From Paracoccus versutus (GTDB lineage Bacteria; Pseudomonadota; Alphaproteobacteria; Rhodobacterales; Rhodobacteraceae), in assembly GCF_000763885.1 (NCBI RefSeq), contig NZ_JRKO01000006.1, forward strand, positions 51,275-115,274: a stretch of 64,000 nt of DNA. Reading direction: 5' to 3'. Below the pieces are notes generated by a model. It saw nothing but the letters and a program-made list of their open reading frames with translations. It did not search any database and was not told where the DNA came from. The position numbers and the translations under genes were made by a program. Position 1 is the first letter of the stretch; each line of letters begins with the position of its first letter. Of this stretch, positions 35,978 through 45,057 are shown in pieces.

Positions 35978-38004
35978 CCCGCCACCTCTTTCAGGAGGTT
36001 GGCGATATCCGTCTCAAGCGTCTTCAACTCGGCGTCGATCTCGGTCAGCGGGCGCGGCGCGACATAGCGGTAGAAGTAGCGGTTGAAATTGATCTCGTAG
36101 CCGACGCGGCCCACGCACTTGTCGGCATTATCCCGATAGGTCTCGTCCACCCATGCGTCCGGCACGAAGGGCGTCACCTCGCGGGCGACATAGCCCTTCC
36201 AATCCTCCTTGAGCGGCACAAGCTCATGGTCACGCAGTTCCGGGTCCGGCTCCGGCTTGCCGCTGCTGTCGAGGCAGATCGCGGCGGATTCGTCCCGCTC
36301 AGACAGTGCGGAAAGGATGGCTTTCCTGATCGGTGCGCCGATCTTCACGCCCGCGCTCTTGACCGCCTTGGTCAAGGCGGCCTCGAATGCGGGGCGTTCC
36401 ATGAACAGGGTGTTCGGCAGACGATTGGCGATGACGTTCAACACGTCATCCTGGTCGGCGGGGTCCAGCTTCAGGAAAGGCTTGGCGAGCTTCAGCCGCT
36501 CGATGCGTTCGGGACTGGATTGGAAATTCAGCCTGAGCGGGCGCTCCACTCTGATCTCGCGATAGCCGAAATCACTGGCGTCGAAAATCTTCGACACTGC
36601 GCTCCACGGCCCGCCGCCGTTCGCCATCTCGTGGAAGATATGCGTGATGGTCTCGCGTCCGTCGTCGCGGATTTCCCGGCGCTTGGAGCCGAGGTTCTTG
36701 CGCATGGGCGACCAGAAACGTTCGCCCGAGGCGTCGATGAGTTGGACCTTGCCGCGACGCTCTCGCTCTTTGCGGTTGGTCAGCAGCCAGACATAGGTTT
36801 GGATGCCGGTGTTGTAGAAAAGGTCGGTCGGCAGCGCGACGATGGCCTCGATCCAGTCGTTTTCCAAAAGCCAGCGGCGGATTTCGCTCTCGCCCGATCC
36901 GGCTCCGCCGGTGAAGAGCGGCGAACCGTTCATGACGATGCCGATGCGCGAACCGACTTCGTCCGTCCGCATCTTGGAAATCATGTGCTGGAGAAACAGA
37001 AGCTGGCCGTCCGAGATGCGCGGCAGACCCGCGCCGAAGCGGCCGTCCTTGCCCAAGGTCGCTGCTTCTTCCCGGATCGGCTCCTGATACTTCTTCCAAT
37101 CCACGCCATAGGGCGGATTGGACAGCATGTAGTGAAAGCGCCGGTCCTTGTGGGCGTCCTGGGTCAGCGTGTTGCCGAAGGCGATGTTTTCAGGGTCGTG
37201 GCCCGTCACCAGCATGTCGGACTTGCAGATGCCGAAGGACTCGCCGTTCAGTTCCTGGCCGAAAAGCTCGACGCGGATATCGGGGTTGAACTCTTTCAGC
37301 GCTTCCTCGGCGAGCGCGAGCATTCCGCCCGTGCCGCACGCCGGATCGTAAATCTGCCGGATGATGCCTTGGCCACGGAGCTTCTCATCGTCGTTGACGA
37401 TGATGAGGTCCACGATCAGCCGGATCACCTCGCGCGGTGTGAAGTGTTCGCCAGCGGTTTCGTTGGAGATTTCCGAGAAGCGGCGGATCAGGTCTTCAAA
37501 CAGATAGCCCATCGTCAGCGTCGAGACGGCTTCCGGCCGCAGGTCGAGCGCGGCAAACTGCTCGAACACCTTCCATAGGATGGTGGCATCCGCGAGCCGC
37601 TTCAGTTGGTCCGTGAAGAGGAACTTATCGAGGAAGACATCCCGAACCGAGTCCGAGAAGGCGGTGATGTAGGTGATCAGATTCTTGTGAACGTCGGTCG
37701 AGTTTTGCGCCCTGATCTTGGCGAAAGTCAGCGAGCTTGTGTTGTAAACGCGGACGCCACCGCCGACCGCGCCATACAGCATCATGTCGCGGGTTTGTTC
37801 GTCGATGCCGGGCGGCAATCCGGCGTGAGCCTTCAAGAAGGCATCTTTGGTGGGTTCAAGGATGCAGTCGAGGCGGCGCAGAACAACGAAGGGCAAGATA
37901 ACCTTGCCATATTCCGATTGTTTGAAGTCACCGCGAAGGGTTTCGGCAATCTGCCAAACGAAGTTCGATAGAGCTTTTGCCTTCGATGCGACGTCTTGGT
38001 CCAC
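35974..38004 (-). CDS. hsdM: Type I restriction enzyme methyltransferase subunit
   Basis: About 676 residues. The N-terminal helical HsdM domain (KALSNFVWQIAETLRGDFKQ) is followed by an N6-adenine methyltransferase domain with AdoMet motif I DPACGTGG at 220-227 and catalytic NPPY at 296-299. It methylates adenine at the site set by HsdS. Start choice is uncertain: GTG codons at 38004, 38013 and 38037 are all in frame. The first gives the family-like opening DQDVASKAK, while an AGAGG sequence lies just before the second. Confidence 0.9.
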   Translation of the reverse strand: MDQDVASKAKALSNFVWQIAETLRGDFKQSEYGKVILPFVVLRRLDCILEPTKDAFLKAHAGLPPGIDEQTRDMMLYGAVGGGVRVYNTSSLTFAKIRAQNSTDVHKNLITYITAFSDSVRDVFLDKFLFTDQLKRLADATILWKVFEQFAALDLRPEAVSTLTMGYLFEDLIRRFSEISNETAGEHFTPREVIRLIVDLIIVNDDEKLRGQGIIRQIYDPACGTGGMLALAEEALKEFNPDIRVELFGQELNGESFGICKSDMLVTGHDPENIAFGNTLTQDAHKDRRFHYMLSNPPYGVDWKKYQEPIREEAATLGKDGRFGAGLPRISDGQLLFLQHMISKMRTDEVGSRIGIVMNGSPLFTGGAGSGESEIRRWLLENDWIEAIVALPTDLFYNTGIQTYVWLLTNRKERERRGKVQLIDASGERFWSPMRKNLGSKRREIRDDGRETITHIFHEMANGGGPWSAVSKIFDASDFGYREIRVERPLRLNFQSSPERIERLKLAKPFLKLDPADQDDVLNVIANRLPNTLFMERPAFEAALTKAVKSAGVKIGAPIRKAILSALSERDESAAICLDSSGKPEPDPELRDHELVPLKEDWKGYVAREVTPFVPDAWVDETYRDNADKCVGRVGYEINFNRYFYRYVAPRPLTEIDAELKTLETDIANLLKEVAG

Positions 38005-38184
38005 GCAAATCACCCGCCTCTTGGCCGATTCGCGCACAAGTGAACATCGGGACGATGATCGTCTCGGCCCGAACCGCCGTCTAGATTCCTACTGAAGTCT
38101 GTTACGGCTCATACAGGGTGGAAAGTCAAGCAAAATGGCGGGCGGCGCTGCGATATGTGAGGTCTCCGCGCCGCCCGCCATCGG

Positions 38185-38451
38185 TCACGCCCGATCCGGC
38201 TGCGGCTTCGCTCTGCCGTTCGGGTCTGCCGGACGCTCCATATCGAACCCCATCTTTCCGAGTTTCGTCCATGTATCGCGCGCATGGTCGCCGTCCTCGC
38301 TGTTCAGCTTGTTGGCCATCCACAGCAGCGCGCCGTAGATCATGGCGCGATCATCGCCGGTCAGGTCCACGATGCCCGCCTTGACGACGAGGCCGCCGAG
38401 TTCGATCAGGTGCCGCGTGCGCCTTCGGCGCTCGACCTGCCAAGTGCGCAT
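38185..38451 (-). CDS. traD: Conjugal transfer protein TraD (small, Ti-plasmid type)
   Basis: 88 residues. The basic N-terminus (QVERRRRTRHLIELGGLVVKAG) and the following IYGALLWMANKL segment are diagnostic of the short TraD of Agrobacterium-type transfer regions, not of the FtsK-like coupling protein of the same name. It starts one base after the traC stop, so the two are translationally linked. It probably assists the relaxosome. Confidence 0.78.
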   Translation of the reverse strand: MRTWQVERRRRTRHLIELGGLVVKAGIVDLTGDDRAMIYGALLWMANKLNSEDGDHARDTWTKLGKMGFDMERPADPNGRAKPQPDRA

Positions 38452-38452
38452 A

Positions 38453-38779
38453 TCATGCCGCGCCCGCGCCGCCTGATGCCGGTTGCGCGCCGCCCGATTG
38501 CGCCAGAGCGCGGCCAGCGTTGCGATCAGGCGCTGATGCAGTTCGCCGCGACCGCCCCTGAAAGAACGCAGCGCCGCGCTTGGCCCACGCCTCCCTCTTT
38601 TCGGCGTCCTTGGTTTCCGCCAGTGCGACGAGCGCACCGGCCAATTCGTCGGCGGTGAGGCCATCGGCCCCGGTGGCGATGACCAGTTCGCCAAGCTGCT
38701 GCACCTTTCGCATCTTAAGTTCCCGCGCCTTGTCATCAAGCGCCTTCAGTTCCGCGTCATAGTCTCTCGGTTTCCGCAT
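38453..38779 (-). CDS. traC: Conjugal transfer protein TraC
   Basis: 108 residues, as expected for Ti-type TraC. The start MRKPRDYDAELKALDDKA and the following KVQQLGELVIATGADGL motif are characteristic. ATG 38779 follows AAAGGA, so the in-frame GTG-like extension to 38884 was dropped. It is an oriT-associated relaxosome helper, divergent from traA. Confidence 0.82.
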   Translation of the reverse strand: MRKPRDYDAELKALDDKARELKMRKVQQLGELVIATGADGLTADELAGALVALAETKDAEKREAWAKRGAAFFQGRSRRTASAPDRNAGRALAQSGGAQPASGGAGAA

Positions 38780-38859
38780 CGTCGTGTCCTTTCCCGGTCG
38801 CAAGTCGTTGATGCGGTCAGGATAGTTGCGCAGACGACAGAACGCAGTATTGTTGCCGG

Positions 38860-38940
38860 GACTGTGTGGCACGGCCCGGTCCATCCCGAGATTTTTTCGA
38901 GGGAGGGCGCGCTTATACGTCGTTCCGACGTGCGCGTGGC
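38860..38940. other. Candidate origin of transfer (oriT)
   Basis: The gap between divergent traC and traA is where oriT lies in Ti-type systems. It contains AGGGCGCGC followed by TTATACGTCG at 38904-38922. The minus strand reads TATAAGCGCGCCCTCCC, close to the IncQ/Ti nic region (TAAGTGCGCCCT type). A perfect hairpin ACGTCG-TTC-CGACGT occupies 38917-38931. The exact nick position is not determined. Confidence 0.62.
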
Positions 38941-38960
38941 CGTGGCAATCCTTGATCGCG

Positions 38961-41900
38961 ATGGCGATCTATCATCTTCACGTCAAGGTCATTGGCCGCA
39001 AGGCCGGGTCGAGCGCGGTGGCCTCCGCCGCCTACCGCTCGGCCTCGCGGCTGCGCGACGAGCGCATCGACCGCGTGCAGGACTTTTCCGCCAAGCGCGG
39101 TGTCGTCCATTCCGAGGTGATGTTGCCGGAAGGTGCGCCTGAGCATCTTGGCGACCGCGAACGGCTCTGGAACGATGTCGAGGCGTTCGAGGTCAGGAAG
39201 GATGCGCAGCTTGCCCGCGAGGTGGAATTTGCCATTCCGCGCGAGATGACGCAGGCGCAAGGCATCGAGCTTGCCCGCGACTTCGCCCAAGTCGAATTTG
39301 TCGATCAGGGCATGATCGCCGATCTCAATGTGCATTGGGACATAGGCGAGGATGGGATGCCCAAGCCCCATGCCCATGTCATGCTCACCATGCGCAGCGT
39401 GGACGAGAACGGTTTCGGCCAGAAGGTGCGGGACTGGAACCGCACCGAGATAGTGGAGCGCTGGCGCGAACGTTGGGCCGAGCATGTCAACGAGCGGCTG
39501 GCCGAACTCGACATAGACGCCCGCATCGACCATCGCAGCCTTGAGGCGCAGGGCATCGGGCTTGAGCCACAAAGCCAGATCGGCGCACCGGCGCAGCGGA
39601 TCGAGAGCGAAGGGATCGAAGCGGCTGACCGTGCGGACATGCACCGCGAGATCGCGCGGAACAACGGCGCACGGATCATCGCCGATCCTTCCGTTGCGCT
39701 GGGCGCGATCACGCAGCAGCAATCGACCTTCACGCGCCGGGATATGGCGATGTTCGCGCACCGGCACAGCGACGGCATCGAGCAGTATAACGCGGTGATG
39801 GGCGCGATGCGCAACGCGCCCGACCTGGTCGAACTCGGGCAGGACGGACGCGGCGAGGACCGATTCACCACCCGCGACATGATCGAGGCCGAACAGCGTT
39901 TGCATCGTGCGGCGGAATTGATGGCCGAGAAGGAATTGCACGAAGTCAGCAACAGGGACCGCGAAGCCGCTCTGGCGCGGGCCGAACAGCGCGGTCTTGT
40001 CCTATCCGGCGAGCAGGCCGATGCGCTGGCGCATGTCACGGACGGACGTGATCTTGGCATTGTCGTCGGCTATGCCGGGACGGGAAAGAGCGCCATGCTT
40101 GGCGTGGCGCGCGAGGCATGGGAGGCGTCAGGCTTTGAGGTTCGCGGCGTTGCCCTGTCCGGCATCGCCGCCGAGAATCTGGAAAGCGGATCGGGCATCG
40201 CATCGCGCACCATCGCCAGCCTGGAACATGGCTGGAAGAACGGACGCGATATGCTGACTTCCCGCGACGTGCTTGTGATGGACGAAGCGGGCATGGTCGG
40301 CACACGTCAGTTGGAGCGCGTGTTGTCCCATGCCGCCGAAGCAGGCGCGAAGGTCGTGCTGGTCGGCGATCCGCAGCAGCTTCAATCCATCGAAGCAGGT
40401 GCGGCGTTCCGCTCGATTCATGACCGGTACGGCGGCGTGGAAATCCATGAAGTGCGCCGCCAGCGTGAGGACTGGCAGCGGGACGCCACCCGCGATCTGG
40501 CGACGGGCAGGACGGGCCATGCGATCCATGCCTATGACGCGCACGACATGGTGCATGAGGCGCAGACACGCGAGCAGGCGCGGGAAGATCTGATCGACCG
40601 CTGGGACCGCGACCGGCAGGCATCGCCCGACAGCAGCCGCATCATCCTTACCCATACCAATGCCGAGGTGCGGGAACTCAACGAGGCCGCCCGCGACAGG
40701 ATGCGGGAGGCGGGCGATCTTGGCGAGGATGTGCGCGTCACGGTCGAGCGCGGCGCTAGAAACTTCGCCGCCGGTGATCGCGTCATGTTCCTGCAAAACG
40801 AGCGCGGGCTTGGCGTCAAGAACGGCACGCTCGGCACCATCGAACAGGTCAGCGAACACTCCATGTCGGTTCGCACCGATGACGGGCGCGGCATCAGTTT
40901 CGACCTGAAAGACTACGACCGCATCGACCACGGTTATGCGGCGACCATCCACAAGGCGCAGGGCATGACGGTGGACCGCACCCATGTTCTGGCAACGCCC
41001 GGCATGGACGCCCACGGCAGCTATGTCGCCCTGTCCCGTCACCGCAACGGCATGGACCTGCATTATGGCCGCGACGACTTCGCCAGTCAGGACAGGCTTG
41101 CCCGCACCCTGTCGCGCGACCGCGCCAAGGACATGGCGACTGACTACGAACAGCAGATCGACCCGGCGCAGGATTACGCCGAGCGGCGCGGCATCGCCTT
41201 CCGCGCCCGTGTCGCCCAGATCATGCGCAGGCTGATGCCGGAGGGTGTGCGCGATGCTGTCGATAGGATGCTGGATCGCCGCCTGCACCAGACCGACAAA
41301 GGCGCGCCTGGCCGTGAAGTCGGGACCGAGCCGGAAAGGGGTCGTGTGCGAGGGGAGGCGCAGCGTCAGGTGGCGGTGGGGGCCGAAACCGCAGAGCTTG
41401 ATCCACAGGCGGCGATGCGCCGCGCCCGCACCCAGGCTCTCATCCGGCATGCCCGGGCTGTGGATGCGTTTCTGGAGGAAAAGCGCCAGGGGCTTGTGCC
41501 GTCCGACGATCACTGGCGCGATCTTACGGCGGCACGCAAGGCTTTCAACGAACTGCGCCCCCATGGGTGGCAGGACGCCGAAACCGCTTACAACAAGGAC
41601 AACAGTCTTGCCCGTGAGGCGGCATCAGGTCGCGTTGTCCGCACCATCCACGCCCTGGAACTGGAGACGGAAATCCGCACCGACCCGCAGCACCGCGCGG
41701 ATCGGTTCGTGGAGCGTTGGCAGAAGCTCGCACGGGACAGCCAGCACAAGTATGCGGTCGGTGACTACTCCGGCCACAAGGCCGCGCGCCGGGAGATGGG
41801 CAACATGGCGATGAGCCTTGAGCGCGATGCGCAGATGGAATCCCTGCTGCGCGGCCGCAAGCGCGAACTCGGCATCGACATGGATTTCGACTCGGGCCGC

Positions 41901-41969
41901 AGCCTCGGTCGGGCACTGGCTTTCTCGCACGGCATCGACTTCGGCAGGGGAAGGGGACTCGGGTTGTAG
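38961..41969 (+). CDS. traA: TraA relaxase with RecD-like helicase (MobQ type)
   Basis: 1002 residues. The N-terminal MobA/MobL relaxase domain (1-230) begins MAIYHLHVKVIGRKAGSS and holds the metal-binding PHAHVMLT motif (H137, H139). A RecD/TraI-like helicase follows: GYAGTGKS at 370-377, VMDEAGM at 439-445, GDPQQLQS and TIHKAQGMT. Nicking and unwinding are thus in one chain, as in Agrobacterium TraA. The ATG at 38961 gives the family start; an in-frame ATG at 38826 lies within the candidate oriT and was rejected. Confidence 0.93.
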   Translation: MAIYHLHVKVIGRKAGSSAVASAAYRSASRLRDERIDRVQDFSAKRGVVHSEVMLPEGAPEHLGDRERLWNDVEAFEVRKDAQLAREVEFAIPREMTQAQGIELARDFAQVEFVDQGMIADLNVHWDIGEDGMPKPHAHVMLTMRSVDENGFGQKVRDWNRTEIVERWRERWAEHVNERLAELDIDARIDHRSLEAQGIGLEPQSQIGAPAQRIESEGIEAADRADMHREIARNNGARIIADPSVALGAITQQQSTFTRRDMAMFAHRHSDGIEQYNAVMGAMRNAPDLVELGQDGRGEDRFTTRDMIEAEQRLHRAAELMAEKELHEVSNRDREAALARAEQRGLVLSGEQADALAHVTDGRDLGIVVGYAGTGKSAMLGVAREAWEASGFEVRGVALSGIAAENLESGSGIASRTIASLEHGWKNGRDMLTSRDVLVMDEAGMVGTRQLERVLSHAAEAGAKVVLVGDPQQLQSIEAGAAFRSIHDRYGGVEIHEVRRQREDWQRDATRDLATGRTGHAIHAYDAHDMVHEAQTREQAREDLIDRWDRDRQASPDSSRIILTHTNAEVRELNEAARDRMREAGDLGEDVRVTVERGARNFAAGDRVMFLQNERGLGVKNGTLGTIEQVSEHSMSVRTDDGRGISFDLKDYDRIDHGYAATIHKAQGMTVDRTHVLATPGMDAHGSYVALSRHRNGMDLHYGRDDFASQDRLARTLSRDRAKDMATDYEQQIDPAQDYAERRGIAFRARVAQIMRRLMPEGVRDAVDRMLDRRLHQTDKGAPGREVGTEPERGRVRGEAQRQVAVGAETAELDPQAAMRRARTQALIRHARAVDAFLEEKRQGLVPSDDHWRDLTAARKAFNELRPHGWQDAETAYNKDNSLAREAASGRVVRTIHALELETEIRTDPQHRADRFVERWQKLARDSQHKYAVGDYSGHKAARREMGNMAMSLERDAQMESLLRGRKRELGIDMDFDSGRSLGRALAFSHGIDFGRGRGLGL

Positions 41970-42099
41970 GGTTTTCCTATTTGCCGCCGTTTCTACGCTA
42001 CACTACTACAGCGGCTAAATAACTATTGCACAACGATAATTCGTTGCCCTGACTGGTCTCTGCAATCATCAGAAACCACCAGCAGGAGGCAGTGCAGCC

Positions 42100-42315
42100 A
42101 TGCGCCAACCAGACCGCATCATCCGCCTGAAGACCGTTCTTTCCCGCACCGGCCTGTCGCGGTCCACCATCTACCGCAAGATGGCAGAAGGCACTTTCCC
42201 GGCCCAGATGAAGATCAGCGCCAACGGCACGGGATGGCATGAGTCCGACATCAACCGCTGGGTCGCCGATCCTGCTGGATGGCGGTCAGAGGAAGAGGCC
42301 GGTGATGGCCGGTGA
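42100..42315 (+). CDS. AlpA-family helix-turn-helix regulator
   Basis: 71 residues. It opens with RIIRLKTVLSRTGLSRSTIY, the helix-turn-helix of AlpA/MerR-like excisionase-type regulators, followed by FPAQMKIS and a WHESDINRWV wing. AGGAGG precedes the start. Such genes regularly sit beside relaxase and integrase genes of mobile elements and control integrase expression or act as excision factors. Confidence 0.87.
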   Translation: MRQPDRIIRLKTVLSRTGLSRSTIYRKMAEGTFPAQMKISANGTGWHESDINRWVADPAGWRSEEEAGDGR

Positions 42316-42520
42316 CGGGAAACATCCCGGACGAGAGAGATCGGCAAATGACAATCGCCCGCCCGGCGGGCAAGCGGTCGGGAATGAAGCCGATGTGTCC
42401 GAGCGGCTGGACAGGGTGGTGCTGACCATCGCCCGCCTGATCGGCAGGCAGATGGCGCGGGAGCATTTCGAGGCGTTGCAGGCCGCAAACGACAATAGCG
42501 CGCCATCGGAAGAAGAATGA
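42305..42520 (+). CDS. Small conserved hypothetical protein of mobile elements
   Basis: 71 residues, function unknown. It has two ANDN motifs (SANDNRPPGG near the N-terminus and QAANDNSAPSEEE at the end) and a helical centre (LDRVVLTIARLIGRQMARE). The start overlaps alpA by 11 bases, and an AGAGG lies upstream. The tight overlap suggests it is made together with AlpA. Confidence 0.6.
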   Translation: MAGDGKHPGRERSANDNRPPGGQAVGNEADVSERLDRVVLTIARLIGRQMAREHFEALQAANDNSAPSEEE

Positions 42521-42597
42521 TTATCACGCCTCGCGCACCCCACATCAGCGGCAGAAGTTGTCTCTACACTGTTGACACAGGCCGCACGACACACCAT

Positions 42598-42618
42598 TGT
42601 ATCTACATCATAGATACA
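42598..42618. promoter_or_regulatory. Operator palindrome upstream of mazEF
   Basis: A perfect 8-bp inverted repeat, TGTATCTA / TAGATACA, separated by 5 bases, ends 12 bases before the mazE start. A TTGACA-like -35 box at 42572-42577 places the repeat over the expected -10 region. It fits autorepression by the MazEF complex. Confidence 0.68.
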
Positions 42619-42630
42619 GGAGACGTGACC

Positions 42631-42873
42631 ATGCAAGTGAGCATAAAGAAATGGGGCAACAGCGCCTCGGTGCGGATTCCGCATTCGGTGATGACTGCCG
42701 CCAACCTGCATGTCGATCAGGCGGTGGAGGTGCGTGAGGAAGATGGCCGGATAGTTATCGAACCTGTCCAGGGCCTTTCCTATGATCTCGACAAGCTGCT
42801 GTCCGGGATGACGCCCGACACCTTCCATGACGAGGCGGATTTCGGCGCTCCGGCTGGCAAGGAAGTCTGGTGA
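42631..42873 (+). CDS. mazE: Antitoxin MazE (AbrB-type)
   Basis: 80 residues. The N-terminal swapped-hairpin DNA-binding domain reads MQVSIKKWGNSASVRIP, the MazE/AbrB signature. The acidic C-terminus (MTPDTFHDEADFG) is the part that wraps the toxin. AGGAGA seven bases ahead selects this start. The stop overlaps mazF in TGATG. Confidence 0.93.
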   Translation: MQVSIKKWGNSASVRIPHSVMTAANLHVDQAVEVREEDGRIVIEPVQGLSYDLDKLLSGMTPDTFHDEADFGAPAGKEVW

Positions 42874-43205
42874 TGGCGGGATGGGTGCCGGACAGCGGCG
42901 ACATCGTGTGGCTGAATTTCGATCCGCAGGCCGGGCACGAGCAAGCTGGTCATCGTCCCGCTCTGGTGCTGTCGCCCGCCCGCTACAACGGGCTGCGGGG
43001 CATGATGCTTTGCTGCCCGTTGACCACGAAACTCAAGGGCTACCCGTTTGAAGTCGTCATCAGCCAGAACCCGCCAAGCGCGGTTCTGGTCGATCAGGTC
43101 AAAAGCCTCGATTGGCGTGCGCGCAAGGCCAGGCACAAGGGCAAGGTGACTGCCGTGGTGCTCGCCGACGTTCGTGCCAAGCTCAGGGCACTGTTGCAAA
43201 TCTAG
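42873..43205 (+). CDS. mazF: mRNA interferase toxin MazF
   Basis: 110 residues, standard MazF size. The start GDIVWLNFDPQAGHEQAGHRPALVLSP contains the conserved Arg of the active site, and the CCPLTTKLKGYPFEV and VDQVKSLDWRARKA segments complete the fold. It would cleave mRNA when MazE is lost, stabilising the element in its host. Confidence 0.93.
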   Translation: MAGWVPDSGDIVWLNFDPQAGHEQAGHRPALVLSPARYNGLRGMMLCCPLTTKLKGYPFEVVISQNPPSAVLVDQVKSLDWRARKARHKGKVTAVVLADVRAKLRALLQI

Positions 43206-43218
43206 GGAGACCACCGCC

Positions 43219-45057
43219 ATGACCCGTGCCGCACTCTACGCCCGCTATTCCGATGACAAGCAGAGCGAGGCGTCCATCGAGGACCAGTTCCGGCTTTGCC
43301 GGGAACATGCGCAGCGGGAGCGGTGGCAGATCGTCGGTTCCTACGAGGACGCGGCCATCTCCGGGGCCAGCACGATCCTGCGGTCCGGCATCCAGCGGCT
43401 GATGCGCGATGCGCAGCACGGCGAGTTCAACATCCTCTTGGCCGAGGCGCTGGACCGGATCAGCCGCGATCAGGCAGACGTGGCGACCCTCTACAAGCAC
43501 CTGAAATTCGCGGGCGTCACCATCGTCACGCTGGCCGAGGGCGAAATCTCCGAGCTTCATGTCGGGCTGAAAGGCACGATGAACGCGCTGTTCCTGAAAG
43601 ACCTCGCCATGAAAACCCACCGGGGCCTGCGGGGCAGGGTGGAGAAGGGCAAGGCGGGCGGTGGGCTTTGCTACGGTTATCGCGTCGTGAAGAAGTTCGA
43701 CGGTAACGGCGAGCCGATCCGAGGCGACCGCGAGATCATCCCTGAAGAAGCCGATACCGTGCGCCGCATCTTCCGCGAGTTCGCGTCCGGTAAAAGCCCC
43801 AAGGCTATCGCCGTCGATCTGAACCGCGACGGCATCCCCGGCCCGCTTGGCCGCGCATGGGGCGACACCAGCATCCGGGGCCATGTCTCGCGCGGCACCG
43901 GCATCGTCAACAACGAGCTATATGTCGGCGTCCTTGTGTGGAACCGTCTGCGCTTCGTCAAAGACCCCTCCACCGGCAAACGCGTGTCGCGCATCAACCC
44001 ACCCGAAAAGTGGATCAGGAGCGAGGTTTCGCATCTGCGCATCGTGGACGATGCGCTCTGGCAGGCAGTCAGAAGCCGCCAGAAGGATATTGCCGTGCGG
44101 TTCGAGGCGACCGCCGAGGGCGTCAGAAAGGCCAAGGCCAGAAAGCTGCATGAGAAGAAGCGGCCCGTTTCCCTTCTTTCCGGCCTGCTGACCTGCGGTT
44201 GCTGCGGCGGCAAATACGGCCTCATCATGCGTGACCGCTACGGTTGCCTGAACCATCACCGGCGCGGCACCTGCGACAACAACAGGACCATCATCCGCGA
44301 GAAGATCGAGGAACGGGTGCTGTCCGGTCTCAAGGACAGGCTGATTTCCTCGCGCGCCGTCGAGGAAACCGTGCGCGCCTTCGCCGAGGAAATGAACCGC
44401 CTCAACCGGGAACGCCGCGCGCAGGGTGAGCAGGATCGCAAGGCGCTGGAGAAGATCGAGAAGGCCATCGCCGGGATTATCGCGGCCATCGAGGACGGCA
44501 TGTATCAGCCATCCATGAAAGCGCGCATGGACGAGTTGGAACGCCAGAAGGCGGAGATCATCGCCCGGCAGTTGCAGGCACCCGCCGACACGCCGGACGT
44601 GCATCCCAACATTGGGAACATCTATCGCAAGCGGGTGGAGCGGTTCTCCGATGCCCTTCATAACGATGACGATGGCCGTATCGCCGCCGAGGAACTGCGT
44701 TCGCTGATCGAGGAGGTCGTCCTCATGCCGGGCGAGAAACGCGGCGAGGTTCACGCCAAGCTACGCGGCGAGTTGTTCGGTATCCTCGACTTTGTGGAAG
44801 CCGAACATCGACAGCGACCGCGAGAAGTTAGGACAAAGGTTGAAGCCAGCCCCCGCAACCATCTTTACTTGCGATCCGCCCGCCCCTTCGCCGGGCTTTT
44901 TTGCGCGGAAATCGTAAGGATTCCGGCCAGATCGCCCTGGACGTCGATCTCGATCCGGACCTCCCCCGGCGCCAGCACGATCCGGTCTACCAGCGAGCGG
45001 ATGATCTCCGCCGCCTCGATGCGTTGCGCCTCGTCGTCGCCCTGCAGCGTCTCGTAG
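43219..45057 (+). CDS. Large serine recombinase (element integrase)
   Basis: 612 residues as read. The N-terminal resolvase domain begins ALYARYSDD with catalytic Ser11, and has ISRDQAD and the recombinase domain (KGKAGGGLCYGYRVV). The zinc ribbon CGCCGGKYG then CDNN is followed by a coiled coil near 400-460. The native protein appears to end near residue 543. The last 70 residues are read through the 13-bp repeat, a terminator and the antisense of a neighbouring recombinase remnant. It probably integrates and excises the element. Confidence 0.88.
   Translation: MTRAALYARYSDDKQSEASIEDQFRLCREHAQRERWQIVGSYEDAAISGASTILRSGIQRLMRDAQHGEFNILLAEALDRISRDQADVATLYKHLKFAGVTIVTLAEGEISELHVGLKGTMNALFLKDLAMKTHRGLRGRVEKGKAGGGLCYGYRVVKKFDGNGEPIRGDREIIPEEADTVRRIFREFASGKSPKAIAVDLNRDGIPGPLGRAWGDTSIRGHVSRGTGIVNNELYVGVLVWNRLRFVKDPSTGKRVSRINPPEKWIRSEVSHLRIVDDALWQAVRSRQKDIAVRFEATAEGVRKAKARKLHEKKRPVSLLSGLLTCGCCGGKYGLIMRDRYGCLNHHRRGTCDNNRTIIREKIEERVLSGLKDRLISSRAVEETVRAFAEEMNRLNRERRAQGEQDRKALEKIEKAIAGIIAAIEDGMYQPSMKARMDELERQKAEIIARQLQAPADTPDVHPNIGNIYRKRVERFSDALHNDDDGRIAAEELRSLIEEVVLMPGEKRGEVHAKLRGELFGILDFVEAEHRQRPREVRTKVEASPRNHLYLRSARPFAGLFCAEIVRIPARSPWTSISIRTSPGASTIRSTSERMISAASMRCASSSPCSVS
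44849..44861 (+). repeat. Right direct repeat (candidate attR core)
   Basis: GCCCCCGCAACCA, matching 30310-30322. It is translated as part of a PRNHLY tail of the plus-strand recombinase and lies three bases from the stop codon of the minus-strand recombinase remnant. Confidence 0.65.

Larger units (their letters stand above)
30310..44861. mobile_element. Integrative mobilizable element with type I R-M cargo
   Basis: About 14.5 kb bounded by a perfect 13-bp direct repeat. Contents in order: hsdR, a HEPN-like gene, hsdS and hsdM (minus), traD and traC (minus), candidate oriT, traA relaxase, alpA, a small gene, mazEF and a large serine recombinase whose 3' end contains the right repeat. It has a relaxase but no type IV secretion genes, so it would need a helper to transfer. 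Decayed IS and regulator fragments lie outside on the left, and a broken second recombinase lies outside on the right. Confidence 0.72.

Noticed and set aside
44820..44861. tRNA gene at the right repeat
   Set aside because: The preceding bases cannot form a T-stem with the required spacing; the stretch is coding sequence of the recombinase.
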